A stretch of DNA of 64,000 nucleotides from Janthinobacterium sp. FW305-129 (GTDB lineage Bacteria > Pseudomonadota > Gammaproteobacteria > Burkholderiales > Burkholderiaceae_D). The notes beneath the pieces were generated by a model. The model saw only the letters and a program-made list of their open reading frames with translations, was not told where the DNA came from and searched no databases. The stretch is taken from positions 99,004 to 163,003 of the forward strand of contig NZ_JACYMM010000008.1 in the NCBI RefSeq assembly GCF_020858115.1. Direction: 5' to 3'. This document shows positions 1-9,136 of the stretch, one piece after another. Positions within the stretch are counted from its first letter, which is position 1. Each line of letters begins with the position of its first letter. The position numbers and the translations under genes are program-made.

Positions 1-686
1 GTTTCCTTCGGATGCGCCTGCAGATAGTCGAGGGCAGCCGCCAGAGACACAAAGCCTGCATTCGCGCCGCCGGCCGTCACGCGCACGTCGGGTGGCGTGG
101 ACTTGGTCCAGGAGTTGGGGAAGTTCGGGTTGCCGATGGAAAAAGTACTTGTAATTTGCTTGCGCAAGTCATCCCCGGCGAGAAGGGGATCAAACCGTTC
201 TGCAGGCAAAGCGTACTCAACATGGATACCCGCCAGTTCATTCCAGCCTTTTTTGTTTTTTACGTCGTGGGCGTTATAAAAATAGGTTGGATTTGAAAAA
301 TACATACCATGGAATTTTGTTATTATTTGCCTAGCGTATTTAATATGGAAATCACTAAAATTAATTCTCCCATCGTTCGAAGATGCTATCCCTGCAACGG
401 ATCTTACATTCGAAAAAATAGCTGGGTACAACTCTACCATGTCGTCTTTTTTATTTGGACGAACTTTTCCCATAGTCCACAATAACTGCCATTCAGTAGG
501 ATAATCTTGTCTATGAAGCGGATTCAACCATTGCACCCCAACTACTTGGGCAGTAAAAGGCACGCCAACATCAGCAGTACCATTTTTGCTTTTATCGATA
601 ATTGGTTCCGATTTGAGTACGCATGACGATAGTCCTACCGTCGCCATGATCGCCGCGACAGAAGTAAATATAAAATTCTTAGCCAC
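1..686 (-). CDS. T6SS lipase-associated lipoprotein, probably Tla3/DUF2875-like (cut by window edge)
   Basis: Reads leftward from a GTG at 684-686 with a purine-rich Shine-Dalgarno (GGGAGGGGAGA) just upstream, and stays open to the window edge, so at least 228 residues are present and the C-terminus is missing. The N-terminus is a lipoprotein signal: a basic start, a hydrophobic stretch and a lipobox LSSC with the lipidated cysteine at residue 22. The body contains the segment VQWLNPLHRQDYPTEWQLLW, which I associate, from memory, with the DUF2875 (Tla3) family found beside Tle3 lipases. It starts 34 nt after the tle3-like stop and is surely co-transcribed. It could instead be the cognate immunity lipoprotein (Tli-type), since Tla3 of Pseudomonas is described as cytoplasmic. 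Its first two thirds are strikingly AT-rich compared with the rest of the window. Confidence 0.7.
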   Translation of the reverse strand, partial: MAKNFIFTSVAAIMATVGLSSCVLKSEPIIDKSKNGTADVGVPFTAQVVGVQWLNPLHRQDYPTEWQLLWTMGKVRPNKKDDMVELYPAIFSNVRSVAGIASSNDGRINFSDFHIKYARQIITKFHGMYFSNPTYFYNAHDVKNKKGWNELAGIHVEYALPAERFDPLLAGDDLRKQITSTFSIGNPNFPNSWTKSTPPDVRVTAGGANAGFVSLAAALDYLQAHPKE

Positions 687-720
687 TCTCCCCTCCCATG
701 CATATATTTAAAAATAAAAA

Positions 721-2943
721 TTAAGGTACATTATTTTCACGTAAATCACTTATTTTTTTTGGCATTACGCCGTCTACTGATTTTCTTACCCACTTCGAAG
801 GCGCGGCTCCATTCACTTTGCCTTCGTAAAAATATTCAATAGACATATTTATATGCTCAGGGCCTCCAAGATCATCAAGAAACCGCCAATCCGCCATCGT
901 CCTCAACTCCCGCAAATCCGTTTCCAACAAATGGCAACAGCCCACGGCCACGTCATACGCCAGCGCCTTTCTGGAGTGCTCGCTGTTGGTCAGGATGGTG
1001 GAGTGATCGGTGGCATAGGTGCCCACATTGCCAGCCAGGCCCGCCTGGATTTTCCGATGGCGCCATGCCGTGTATTGCGCACTCGCCGTCTCGGGACGGT
1101 CTTCTTCCGTGACGTGTTTGTCTTTCCCGACCTTGCCTTCGCGCTTGGCCATCATGCGCAGGGAGGCGTGGTATTCGTATTGCAGCGCCGCTTCGCTCTC
1201 CTCGTTGCCGCGCGCGGCATCGGTGCGCTGTTTTTCGCCATGCAGGCCGCCGCGCGGTATCGACAGCTCGCGCTCGCCATGGAACGGGTCGCCCGCCGGA
1301 TGGGCGGCATCCTTGTTGCGATTCCAGCCATGCGGATGCAGTCCCATGTCGAAACTGGGGCAGATAGCGCCAAACAACTTCGCCTGCGGGAAGAAGGTCT
1401 CTGGCAGGTCGGGCGCTTCCAGCGGGATTTTCCAGTACTTGTCGGGCGAGGCATTGATACGCTTGCGCATCAAGGTGGTGGCCACGATGGCGATGGGCGC
1501 AAACGCCACGGTGAGTATCTTGAACAGCCAGTTCTCTTGCGCTTCCACCCCCTTTTCCACGCTATAGGTGGAAATCATGGAAGGCGGATTCCAGAAATGG
1601 TCGCTGCCAAAATCAATGGCAGGACGGTGATCACCCCAGTAGTCGTACGCGCCTTTTACGCCGACGGGAAAACCCTCGGCAAACACGCGCTGGGTAAATA
1701 TTCCCTCGCCGCCTGCCCTGGCGATTTCGCCGGGGTCGAGCTTGCCCTGGCGGTCTTTCTTTGGCAGGCCATTCTTGTCCAGCACTGGGCCGGCCAGGCC
1801 GCGCCAGCCGATGCCTTGCACCGTCAGGGACGAGATCACCTGGTCGTGCGGATTGCAATACAGGGTCACGCGTCCCACGGTCGCGCCCCGTACGCCATAA
1901 CTGTCAATATCGTGCTGCGCCTTGAATGGGTGGTGCGCGCTGCTCATGGACTGGTCGATTTTCCCGGCTGGCCATTGTGCGGCGCGCCGCTCGCCGATGA
2001 GGGCAAAAAAGGCCGCCAGCGTGTCGATGCGCGCCGCGGCCGTCTGGCGGCCCGTGCTGCCATCGGCCGCCTTCAGATTCGACGACGTCCAGTTCTCCGC
2101 CATATTGTCTTCCACCACGCTGTAGGGTGGATTGCACAACACATAATTGTCGGCAATACAAGGCCACAGCCTGCCTTGGGAATCAGCCACCTTGGGCAGG
2201 CGTTCGCCCAAGAAGGCCGCCGCCATGCTGACCATATTGCCCTGGCTATGGCAGACGATGGTGATCGGCACGTCGGCCTGTTTTTGCCGGATGGCCTCGA
2301 TCAACCGGGCCAGGCGGTAAGCGGCCAGCACGAAGTACGGGCGCGGCGGGCAGGCATACACCTGCCGGTCATTGGTCGGGTTCATGTGCTGGATCTGCAT
2401 CCACAGGAACAACTGGTCCGACAGGCCTTCGCCCCACAAGTCCGGCAGCGAAGTGCAGCCATTGGCGAACGGTCCGCCGCCCCAGTAATTCTGTTCGTTC
2501 AGGAATATGCCGTCGCCATACGTCTGCAACTCGATATCATTGGCTGCGTAACCCCAGCGAAAGCGGATCACGGGCGAATAGCCATCGCCTTCCATGAAGG
2601 TTCTGGGTTTCATCAGCGGGTTAATGAAACCGTCGCGCGTCAGCTGTTTCAGATAGCGGGCCGGCGTCATGGCGATGCCTTCCTGGGCGCCACGCCCGGC
2701 ATCGTGTACGCGCCGGTGCAGGCGCGCATTCAATCCCGCGCACAAACCGGTTTCCGCCTCGTCATACCATTCGCCATCGGAATTGACGCCATGCACGAAG
2801 ATCATGATGCCTGGCAAGGGCAGGCGCGTGGTAATCGGCAGCGTGTCATGGTCGAAGCGCAGCAAGCCGTCTTTTTCGCCTATCTGCAGGTATTTGCTTT
2901 CATCAAAGGGCAAGGAACCCGCCTTGGGCTTGTGCACGCTCAT
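721..2943 (-). CDS. tle3: Tle3-type type VI secretion lipase effector (DUF3274-like alpha/beta hydrolase)
   Basis: A 740-residue alpha/beta hydrolase without a signal peptide. The oxyanion-loop motif FVHGVN lies at residues 49-54, and the nucleophile elbow reads CHSQGN with Ser233, a GxSxG variant in which the first glycine is Cys. Length, motif order and position directly behind vgrG and ahead of a lipoprotein fit the Tle3 class of antibacterial phospholipase effectors, which act in the periplasm of the target cell after delivery on a VgrG spike. The start at 2943 has a GGGAG ribosome site and lies 40 nt from the vgrG stop. The last ~50 codons are AT-rich, unlike the rest of the gene, and continue into the equally AT-rich lipoprotein gene. 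Phospholipase activity is inferred from the family, not visible in the sequence. Confidence 0.82.
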   Translation of the reverse strand: MSVHKPKAGSLPFDESKYLQIGEKDGLLRFDHDTLPITTRLPLPGIMIFVHGVNSDGEWYDEAETGLCAGLNARLHRRVHDAGRGAQEGIAMTPARYLKQLTRDGFINPLMKPRTFMEGDGYSPVIRFRWGYAANDIELQTYGDGIFLNEQNYWGGGPFANGCTSLPDLWGEGLSDQLFLWMQIQHMNPTNDRQVYACPPRPYFVLAAYRLARLIEAIRQKQADVPITIVCHSQGNMVSMAAAFLGERLPKVADSQGRLWPCIADNYVLCNPPYSVVEDNMAENWTSSNLKAADGSTGRQTAAARIDTLAAFFALIGERRAAQWPAGKIDQSMSSAHHPFKAQHDIDSYGVRGATVGRVTLYCNPHDQVISSLTVQGIGWRGLAGPVLDKNGLPKKDRQGKLDPGEIARAGGEGIFTQRVFAEGFPVGVKGAYDYWGDHRPAIDFGSDHFWNPPSMISTYSVEKGVEAQENWLFKILTVAFAPIAIVATTLMRKRINASPDKYWKIPLEAPDLPETFFPQAKLFGAICPSFDMGLHPHGWNRNKDAAHPAGDPFHGERELSIPRGGLHGEKQRTDAARGNEESEAALQYEYHASLRMMAKREGKVGKDKHVTEEDRPETASAQYTAWRHRKIQAGLAGNVGTYATDHSTILTNSEHSRKALAYDVAVGCCHLLETDLRELRTMADWRFLDDLGGPEHINMSIEYFYEGKVNGAAPSKWVRKSVDGVMPKKISDLRENNVP

Positions 2944-2983
2944 GCTTGACTCCCGTGAATGATGGACAACGCACTATCCACGC

Positions 2984-5737
2984 TCAGTCGCGCGGCCTGA
3001 AAATACGCACCTTGAGTTTTTCCAGGCTGTCGCCCACGATGGCGGCCCCCTTGCCTTCGCTGTCGGCATCGACCACTTGCTGCGAACCATCTTCGCGCTC
3101 GACGACGATTTTGACGCCACTGACGGGACTGCCGTCGAGGCCGGAAAGCACCTGCGGCATGCGGCCCAGGTCGCCCTCGTCAAAGCTCGGCAGTTCAGCC
3201 TTGCTGCTGGCCGGGCCATTCCAGTGATGGCCGTCGGTCTTGATGGTCAGCGCACCCGGGCCGCCCAGTTCCACGCTGCCGCCCGCCAGTTTCAGATAGG
3301 CGCCCCCGGCCGTCATGAACGTGATTTCATCCTGCGCCATGCCGATCAGGCGGGTATTCGCCGTCAATTTCAGGGCCTTGGCGGCGTTCAGCTGCATCTC
3401 GTCAAACTGGCTCTGCATGAGAAATTTGCCATGGTGCGCGATCTGGGTGATGCCGCCCTTGTGGGCAAACACGGAAACGCCGTCGCCAGCCTGTATGCTG
3501 CAGCGCTGGCCCGCGATCACGTGTACATGCTGCTGCGCCACCGTATCGACATTCACGCCGGCGTAGCTGACGATGGTCTTCGGGCTGCTCAGCGCCAGCC
3601 CCGCAGGCGCCGTCAGGCTGGCCGCAGGCGCCACCGCACCCGCTACCGCCTCCTTCAAGGCTGCGGCGGGCGCTGCGTCGACCGGCAGCGCCTGGTGCGC
3701 GCCAGCGTACTCGCCCAGCGATTTGAACAGGTCCAGGCACTCCTGCATCAGGGCCACATGCTCCTCGGCGGATAACTGGCCGCCTGTGGCGTCGAGCCGC
3801 TGCCAGGCCGACAGCAGCAGCGCCTTGCCGCTACGCACGGCGCCGCCATGATCGCTGCGCAATTCGAATCCGTCGCCGCGCTGCCGGCCAGCGCCGCCGG
3901 CGCGCGGCTCGACGAGGAATCCCAGGTTCAGCTCGGTGGCGGCGTGATCGCTGGCCAACTGGGCGCTGATCTGCCGCGGCGTATCGTCGAAACGCAGCTG
4001 ATTGCCGCCCTGACCACGCACTTCGCGGCTGCGCATGCCCGCCAGGTAACGGTTGCCCGGCAGCGCGCCGCGCTTGCTGAGGGCCGGCGGCGGCGCCACG
4101 GTATTGAACAACTGCCCCAGGACAATCGGCCGGTCAGGGTCGCCCGCCAAAAATCCGATCAGCACTTCCGACCCGACTCGCGGCAACGCCAAGGTGCCGC
4201 ACTGGTGCGCGCTGCCCTGTCCGTCGCCAGCCCAATTGCCGACGACGCGCAGCCAGGCTGTGTCGCGCTCCGTATCCGAGGCACCGGAACCTTGCGCGTG
4301 CGCATGGTCTGCGGCGCGGGTGGCAGGGAAACGCACCTTGATGCGCCCCTGTTCGTCGCAATGCACTTCTTCACCGGCAGGTCCGACGACGATGGCGCTT
4401 TGCAGTTGCGGCTGGGGCACATCGCGTTGCGGATCGAAGGCGGGCACCAGCACCACGCTGGAGCGGACGCAACTGAAGCGCATGCGATAACGCGGCGTTT
4501 CCGGCCCCGTCTCGCCGTGCAGCCAGGATGTTCCTTGCGCCTGCCAGCCATTGGAGGCGAACAGGCGCGCGAGGCGCGCATCCAGGGTTTGCGGCAGATT
4601 GTTGCTGGCATGCACCTCCAATGCCGTGACCAGGAAACGCCGGCCATCCGGCCGGTGCCGGTCGATCTCCGGATGACCTTCCAGGCTGAACTGCTGGCCG
4701 GCGCACAGCGAGCGCACCACGCCCTCGCCATGAAAACACTTGGTTTCCACGTCATGGCGCGCCATCGCCAGCAAACCCAGCTGGCGAAAATCTTCTGCAT
4801 CGTTGCCCAGGTGCGGCGTCGCCACAAAATAGTCGTCGAGGCTGGTTGCCAGGCTATTGCCGCTGGCACCCTGGTCCGCCATCGCGCCCGCATCCGTTTG
4901 CATGAACTGGCGGTTGCGCGGCGCCGCATAATCCCAGCTATGGCGCCCCGTGCTGCCTGCCTGCAAAGTGCGTACGGCGCCCCAGGCCGTGATGGTATCG
5001 CTCTCTTCAGTGCCATCCGCCCGGTGGTAGCGGATGACCGGCGCCACATTCTCCGGCAGGCGGCTGGCGTCGTCGAACAGCAACAAAACGTGCGAGGGCA
5101 TGGCGTCGGATGCCCCATGTTGTGCGGCGCCAGGCTGGATGACCCAGGAAATGCCGCGCCGCCGCAGCAGGCGCCGGATGAATGCGGCATCGGATTCATT
5201 GTGCTGCATGGTCAGCTCGCGCGCCGGAAAGTGACGACCGGCCAGGGCCTGATCGATTTTGCAAGCGAACGTGGCACCGATGATGCTGTTGCCCAGCCGC
5301 CATTCGGCAATCAGTAATTCGACGATCTCCAGCTCCGTCTTGGCACGAAAAACCCGCGTATTGCGGCGCTTTTCCATCAAGGTCAGCGCATCGTGCAGCA
5401 CCAGCCGGTAAGTGGCGAGGCCGCCATCGCTCAGTCCGGCCGATGCCTGCGCGACGATGCCGCACACGCTGCGCAATTGCCCCGTATCGGTGACAATCTG
5501 CAACTCGGCCGGCACACCGATGAACTGCTTGAGCGGCAAATGCGCGTCAAGCGAGACGCAACCTATGCTGTACTCGAGGCCAGCACAAATGGCTTCGCGG
5601 CCATCTACCCGCTGCGGCAACAGCACATCGTCGTTGATGCCGTCCGCATACGCCAGCCGCAGGCGCAATGGCCGGTTGCTGGAGTTCAATTCCTTGTCCG
5701 CCAGCATGAATTGCATGAATTCGTCCGCGCTATCCAT
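2984..5737 (-). CDS. vgrG: Type VI secretion spike protein VgrG
   Basis: Gives 917 residues from the ATG at 5737, which has a strong ribosome site (GAGGGAG). An in-frame ATG at 5845 would overlap tssG by 29 nt but has no ribosome site. The gp27-like N-terminal half is followed by the gp5-type OB-fold region around VGPAGEEVHCDEQGRIKVRF and a long DUF2345-like beta-helical needle. The end is an extra tail that reads like a small beta-sandwich (SGLDGSPVSGVKIVVE), probably transthyretin-like and a likely docking site for the neighbouring lipase. VgrG trimers tip the Hcp tube and carry effectors. The gene sits between tssG and the lipase gene on the same strand, so the lipase is its probable cargo. 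Confidence 0.93.
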   Translation of the reverse strand: MDSADEFMQFMLADKELNSSNRPLRLRLAYADGINDDVLLPQRVDGREAICAGLEYSIGCVSLDAHLPLKQFIGVPAELQIVTDTGQLRSVCGIVAQASAGLSDGGLATYRLVLHDALTLMEKRRNTRVFRAKTELEIVELLIAEWRLGNSIIGATFACKIDQALAGRHFPARELTMQHNESDAAFIRRLLRRRGISWVIQPGAAQHGASDAMPSHVLLLFDDASRLPENVAPVIRYHRADGTEESDTITAWGAVRTLQAGSTGRHSWDYAAPRNRQFMQTDAGAMADQGASGNSLATSLDDYFVATPHLGNDAEDFRQLGLLAMARHDVETKCFHGEGVVRSLCAGQQFSLEGHPEIDRHRPDGRRFLVTALEVHASNNLPQTLDARLARLFASNGWQAQGTSWLHGETGPETPRYRMRFSCVRSSVVLVPAFDPQRDVPQPQLQSAIVVGPAGEEVHCDEQGRIKVRFPATRAADHAHAQGSGASDTERDTAWLRVVGNWAGDGQGSAHQCGTLALPRVGSEVLIGFLAGDPDRPIVLGQLFNTVAPPPALSKRGALPGNRYLAGMRSREVRGQGGNQLRFDDTPRQISAQLASDHAATELNLGFLVEPRAGGAGRQRGDGFELRSDHGGAVRSGKALLLSAWQRLDATGGQLSAEEHVALMQECLDLFKSLGEYAGAHQALPVDAAPAAALKEAVAGAVAPAASLTAPAGLALSSPKTIVSYAGVNVDTVAQQHVHVIAGQRCSIQAGDGVSVFAHKGGITQIAHHGKFLMQSQFDEMQLNAAKALKLTANTRLIGMAQDEITFMTAGGAYLKLAGGSVELGGPGALTIKTDGHHWNGPASSKAELPSFDEGDLGRMPQVLSGLDGSPVSGVKIVVEREDGSQQVVDADSEGKGAAIVGDSLEKLKVRIFRPRD

Positions 5738-5816
5738 TCCATCTCCCTCAATGCCGATAGGCATCGCCCCAAGCTCATCAGTATTCATGCATTTACCGGC
5801 GGCCAATTGCGGCACA

Positions 5817-6848
5817 TCAAGCGGCGCCGGGAAACCGGAGGTCATAGTGCATGGCGTCGCAATCGCTGCTTGCCTCTCCCGCCAGCAGACGCGCTGCCTG
5901 CCCCAGGCAAGCTGCGCCTTGCCCCATCCTGTCCGTCAGGCTGCTGCCGTGCACATCCGCAGTGCGCAGGATCAGACGGATTTCGTATTGCATGGAAGGC
6001 ATGCCAAACAGGCTCAACATGCTTTTCAAGGCCAGCGCGCCTGAATTTCCAGGAAGAAAATCGTCAAACTGTGCCCGCGTCAGAGGACCCAGGTAAAGGC
6101 GCACGCGCAAGTCCCGGCGCCGGCAGCGTGCGCCCAGCATGGCACCCTGCCCCAGACTCACATTGCCAAGGTTGAGCAGGGAATGCTCATCGCCTGGGCG
6201 CACGTGCCAGGTGCTGACGAAGGACTCGATGCGCAAGGGCACGCCGAAATAGTCGCCCAGCACGTCCGCCATCAATTCGGCGCTGACGGGGCGGTGCCGC
6301 AGTGCCGCCGCGTAGTAAGCCAGCGCTTCCGGCGGCAGCGCGCCAGCACTTGCCAGGCGCGACGGCCAGGCGCCAGCCAGCGCCAGCTGCAACGACAGGA
6401 AGCCGGGGCGGCCGCTTGCGTCGGCCTGGCACTCGATCCGGCTGCCGGCCCAGGCCTGATAAAACAGCACGGGGGCGCGTTGCGACAGGGCATCGAGAAA
6501 AGCACGCGCGCCGGCATCGCCCATGGCACGTTCCTGGCGAATCAGGCGTTCCGTATAGTGCAGGGGCAAAGTGCCGTTCACGCCCAGCAAGCCCATGAAA
6601 CTGGGCCGCAGGTGCAGGCGGCCATGCTCGCCGTCATGCCACACTGCCTCTATTTCACAGGCAGGAAAGGCCAGCGCAACGCTCTGATGGAAACGCAGGC
6701 CATCGTGCAATGCGGAATCGGCGCACGCTCCCTGCCGGCATAGCCAGCGTTCGAGCAAGCGCACGGTCTGAAAGAAACCAAAACGGTATGGCGCCTCGGA
6801 CAGCAGCGCGATTACGCCAGTGCTTGCTGGCCATTGCGGGGCAGGCAT
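5817..6848 (-). CDS. tssG: Type VI secretion baseplate subunit TssG
   Basis: Encodes 343 residues if it starts at 6848, where AAGGAG lies 9 nt upstream. An ATG at 6896 adds 16 residues but has no ribosome site. The sequence has the TssG/VasB pattern: an N-terminal FGFFQTVRLLERW segment, then LRPSFMGLLGVNGTLPLHYTE and a C-terminal region ending LRFPGAA. TssG joins TssE, TssF and TssK in the T6SS baseplate on the cytoplasmic side of the inner membrane. It overlaps the end of tssF by 37 nt, which suggests translational coupling; vgrG follows about 80 nt downstream. Confidence 0.93.
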   Translation of the reverse strand: MPAPQWPASTGVIALLSEAPYRFGFFQTVRLLERWLCRQGACADSALHDGLRFHQSVALAFPACEIEAVWHDGEHGRLHLRPSFMGLLGVNGTLPLHYTERLIRQERAMGDAGARAFLDALSQRAPVLFYQAWAGSRIECQADASGRPGFLSLQLALAGAWPSRLASAGALPPEALAYYAAALRHRPVSAELMADVLGDYFGVPLRIESFVSTWHVRPGDEHSLLNLGNVSLGQGAMLGARCRRRDLRVRLYLGPLTRAQFDDFLPGNSGALALKSMLSLFGMPSMQYEIRLILRTADVHGSSLTDRMGQGAACLGQAARLLAGEASSDCDAMHYDLRFPGAA

Positions 6849-8653
6849 CGCAGCAGCTCCTTCCCACTCTTGTGCGAAATCAAGAACAAACGGCAATAGC
6901 TGTTGACATGAACATACATGCCCAGCACATGCTCGATCACTTGCGCAAAGATATGCAGGCCACTGCCGACGTAAGCCTCTTCATCCACTGCCAGCAAGAC
7001 ATCGATGCCAAACACCAGCACGCCGCCACTGGCGTCGGGCATCCAGGTGCTGCTGGCGCGCTGCGTCAACGCCTTGATGCCTTGAATTTGCCGTTGTGAC
7101 ATCAAGGAAGCGGGCAAATCATGCAGCGCCAGCATTTCCTGAAACAGCGCCAGACCATCGTCCAGCAAAGATTGATGATTCAACGACAACAATGCCAGCA
7201 AACGGGCTTGCGCAGGCAAGTTGGCTTTAAAGCGATACGCCGGACTCGGCTGGCGCAACAGGCGCACCGGCAGCGCACCAGCCGCCCCCTCGTGCCGCAG
7301 ATCGCCACCGGGCACGCCGAATGGCAATGCGCTCGGTAAATCGCGATTGCTGCACGTCAGGTCGACCGATACCGTCGCCAGGCCGTCATAGGTATCGTCC
7401 TCGTCGCTGTCGACAAACGCCAGGCTGCTTTCGTAACCGGGATGGCTGAGCGCCCGCGCTTCATCGCGCCGCGCCACCCAGTAACGGCGCTTCGCTCCGC
7501 CAGCCTGCCCATGGTGCATGGCATAAAACGGTTGGCAGTGTGTCACCATGCCGGCATCGGCGCCCTGCCGTACCACACGCACGGCATCGACACTATGGAT
7601 GTCGTACGCGTGCGCATATTTATGCTCGGCGAGCAACGGATATTCGCTGTGCATGTGCGTCAGCCTGATCGGCGCTGCCGCTTGCTGGAACAGATTAATC
7701 ACTGGCGTGCAGGCAAGCAACAAATTACTTGCCGATACAGAACGCAGCAGGCGTGCGCCAGCGCTGCTGACGGGCATGTCCCGCAGGCCGACATACAGCG
7801 TCCAATTCCGGCATCCAGGCGGCAAAAGCGGTGTGATCAAGCCAAGGTCGATATCGAAGAACTGGAATTTTTCAGGGAAGGCAAAGTATTCGGTCAGCAG
7901 GCAATAGGCACGATGGGAACCCGGCTTGCGCGGCAACAGCGCTTCCTCCGGCAAAAACCCGACGGCACGCAGCGGCACTTGCGCCAGCGGCAACTGCGCG
8001 CCTCCGGCCTCGATCCAGGCGTACGCGGCATGCAGAAACAGGGCATCGCGCAAGGTGGCCGTCAGCGATGGCGTGCCGTCGATGAAGACGCGTACGCCAG
8101 GCAACGTCAATTGCTCCAGCGTGCCAGTGGCCGATGTGGACACGATATCGATGGCAATCGCGGTCGATATGTCGGACGGCAAATGAATCGCCGCAGTAAC
8201 ATCAAGAATGGGAACGAAACGCGCGCCAGCGAGGCTGAGCGGCGCCAGCACCACATCATAGGCGGTGCGAAACTTGCAGACGACACCCTGATATTGCGGT
8301 GCATGCATCAAGGTTCCGCGCGGCAGCGTGTCGATGCCGTCACGGGCCTGACCAAGCGCTCCACTGGCATCCACATGGGCAATCGAACACGCTGGAAACG
8401 GCCTCAGGTAGTGCGGAAAATTCACTTCCAGCATGGACTCGGTGAAAACATGGCGCGCATCATCGATCTTCTTGGCCGTGCGGGCATTGCACAGAGCGTA
8501 TGCCTCGATCAGGCGTTCGATGTGCGGATCGTGGCAGTTGCTGCCCACGATACCCAGTGCGGCAGCGACACCAGGATAGCGGGCGGCAAATTCCTGCTGG
8601 TGCGTACGCAGCATGCCCAGTTCCAGTTCATAGTATTTCAGCAAGGATTCCAT
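6812..8653 (-). CDS. tssF: Type VI secretion baseplate subunit TssF
   Basis: A 613-residue protein of normal TssF/VasA length. It begins MESLLKYYELELGMLRTHQQ, followed by FAARYPGVAAALG and a segment with LIEAYALCNARTAKKIDD, all characteristic of the family. TssF pairs with TssG to form the wedge of the phage-like baseplate. It is the first gene of this leftward block: its start is separated from leuA by a divergent intergenic region, so a promoter for the block should lie in about 8654-8760. No tssE, tssB, tssC or tssK lies to its right, so the remaining T6SS genes must be left of the window or elsewhere. Confidence 0.95.
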   Translation of the reverse strand: MESLLKYYELELGMLRTHQQEFAARYPGVAAALGIVGSNCHDPHIERLIEAYALCNARTAKKIDDARHVFTESMLEVNFPHYLRPFPACSIAHVDASGALGQARDGIDTLPRGTLMHAPQYQGVVCKFRTAYDVVLAPLSLAGARFVPILDVTAAIHLPSDISTAIAIDIVSTSATGTLEQLTLPGVRVFIDGTPSLTATLRDALFLHAAYAWIEAGGAQLPLAQVPLRAVGFLPEEALLPRKPGSHRAYCLLTEYFAFPEKFQFFDIDLGLITPLLPPGCRNWTLYVGLRDMPVSSAGARLLRSVSASNLLLACTPVINLFQQAAAPIRLTHMHSEYPLLAEHKYAHAYDIHSVDAVRVVRQGADAGMVTHCQPFYAMHHGQAGGAKRRYWVARRDEARALSHPGYESSLAFVDSDEDDTYDGLATVSVDLTCSNRDLPSALPFGVPGGDLRHEGAAGALPVRLLRQPSPAYRFKANLPAQARLLALLSLNHQSLLDDGLALFQEMLALHDLPASLMSQRQIQGIKALTQRASSTWMPDASGGVLVFGIDVLLAVDEEAYVGSGLHIFAQVIEHVLGMYVHVNSYCRLFLISHKSGKELLRCLPRNGQQALA

Positions 8654-8795
8654 GCAGCCGACTCCAATGCAGGACGGGCGACAAACGTCGCCATACGGAA
8701 ACTGTATTATTCAACAATGATAGAAAAGTAAGTTGCGCAGGAACAATAAGTCGCCCTGCGGCATGGCAGCAGCAGCATTCCCGGCTGAAATATGC

Positions 8796-8825
8796 TTGAC
8801 AGCCCCGCCCGACATCCCTTACATT
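8796..8825 (+). promoter_or_regulatory. Probable sigma70 promoter of the leu leader
   Basis: A perfect -35 TTGACA at 8796-8801 is followed, after 17-18 nt, by a weak -10 (TTACAT at 8819-8824 or TACATT at 8820-8825). The predicted transcription start falls at about 8832, the A of the leader-peptide ATG. This is the best promoter-like sequence between tssF and leuA on this strand. Confidence 0.55.
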
Positions 8826-8831
8826 GAGTGC

Positions 8832-8900
8832 ATGTCCTCCTTCAAACATTCCTCCCCTTCCCTGCTGTCGCTATCGCGACTACTACTAGCACGCGCATAA
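8832..8900 (+). CDS. leuL: leuA leader peptide (leucine attenuator)
   Basis: A 22-codon reading frame ending in TAA at 8898-8900, too short for ordinary gene calling. Six of 22 residues are leucine, clustered near the C-terminus (LLSLSRLLLARA). Four of the six use CTA, a very rare codon in this GC-rich genome, and three CTA codons are consecutive. This is the classical signature of a leader peptide whose translation senses leucyl-tRNA. It precedes leuA by 236 nt. A hairpin ACACG-CCGG-CGTGT follows at 8924-8937, and its 3' arm can also pair with AGCACGC (8888-8894) inside the last leader codons, so mutually exclusive structures are possible. No ribosome site is visible and the predicted +1 coincides with the ATG, so it may be translated leaderless. 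Confidence 0.75.
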   Translation: MSSFKHSSPSLLSLSRLLLARA

Positions 8901-8961
8901 GTTTGCCGCATTGCTTCGCCTGGCCACACGCCGGCGTGTTTCAAAAACCCTGGAAGGTTTG

Positions 8962-9066
8962 ATGATGTTTGCACCATCCCCATACGTACACGTAATCCCC
9001 GCTGCGACCGCTCCTGCCGGCATCGCGGCCGCACTGCTACCGCTACCGATCGCTTGCCTGGCCTAG
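8962..9066 (+). CDS. Possible second small upstream ORF in the leuA leader
   Basis: A 34-codon frame (ATG ATG at 8962-8967, TAG at 9064-9066) with a good Shine-Dalgarno (GGAAGG) ending a few nt before the start. The peptide is hydrophobic and Ala/Pro-rich and ends [11 protein letters not shown], with two further rare CTA leucine codons. It lies between leuL and leuA and ends 70 nt before the leuA ATG. It may be a second control peptide, or a chance frame in the leader RNA. Only the ribosome site and the rare leucine codons argue for it. Confidence 0.35.
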   Translation: MMFAPSPYVHVIPAATAPAGIAAALLPLPIACLA

Positions 9067-9136
9067 TGTTGCGTGGCCGCCCGGCAAGCTTGCGCCACAA
9101 CCATTGATTTCCCCCTATCTTCAGGAGTACCCGATC

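Noticed and set aside
853..2949. Long open frame (698 codons) on the + strand
   Set aside because: Exactly antisense to the Tle3-type lipase, without family motifs and rich in His, Arg and Gln; a by-product of high GC.
2984..5845. Upstream start of vgrG at 5845
   Set aside because: No ribosome site and overlap with tssG; the start at 5737 has GAGGGAG.
8923..8942. Strong intrinsic terminator in the leuA leader
   Set aside because: The hairpin is there but lacks a real T tract; it is mentioned as a possible attenuator element and not listed as a terminator.
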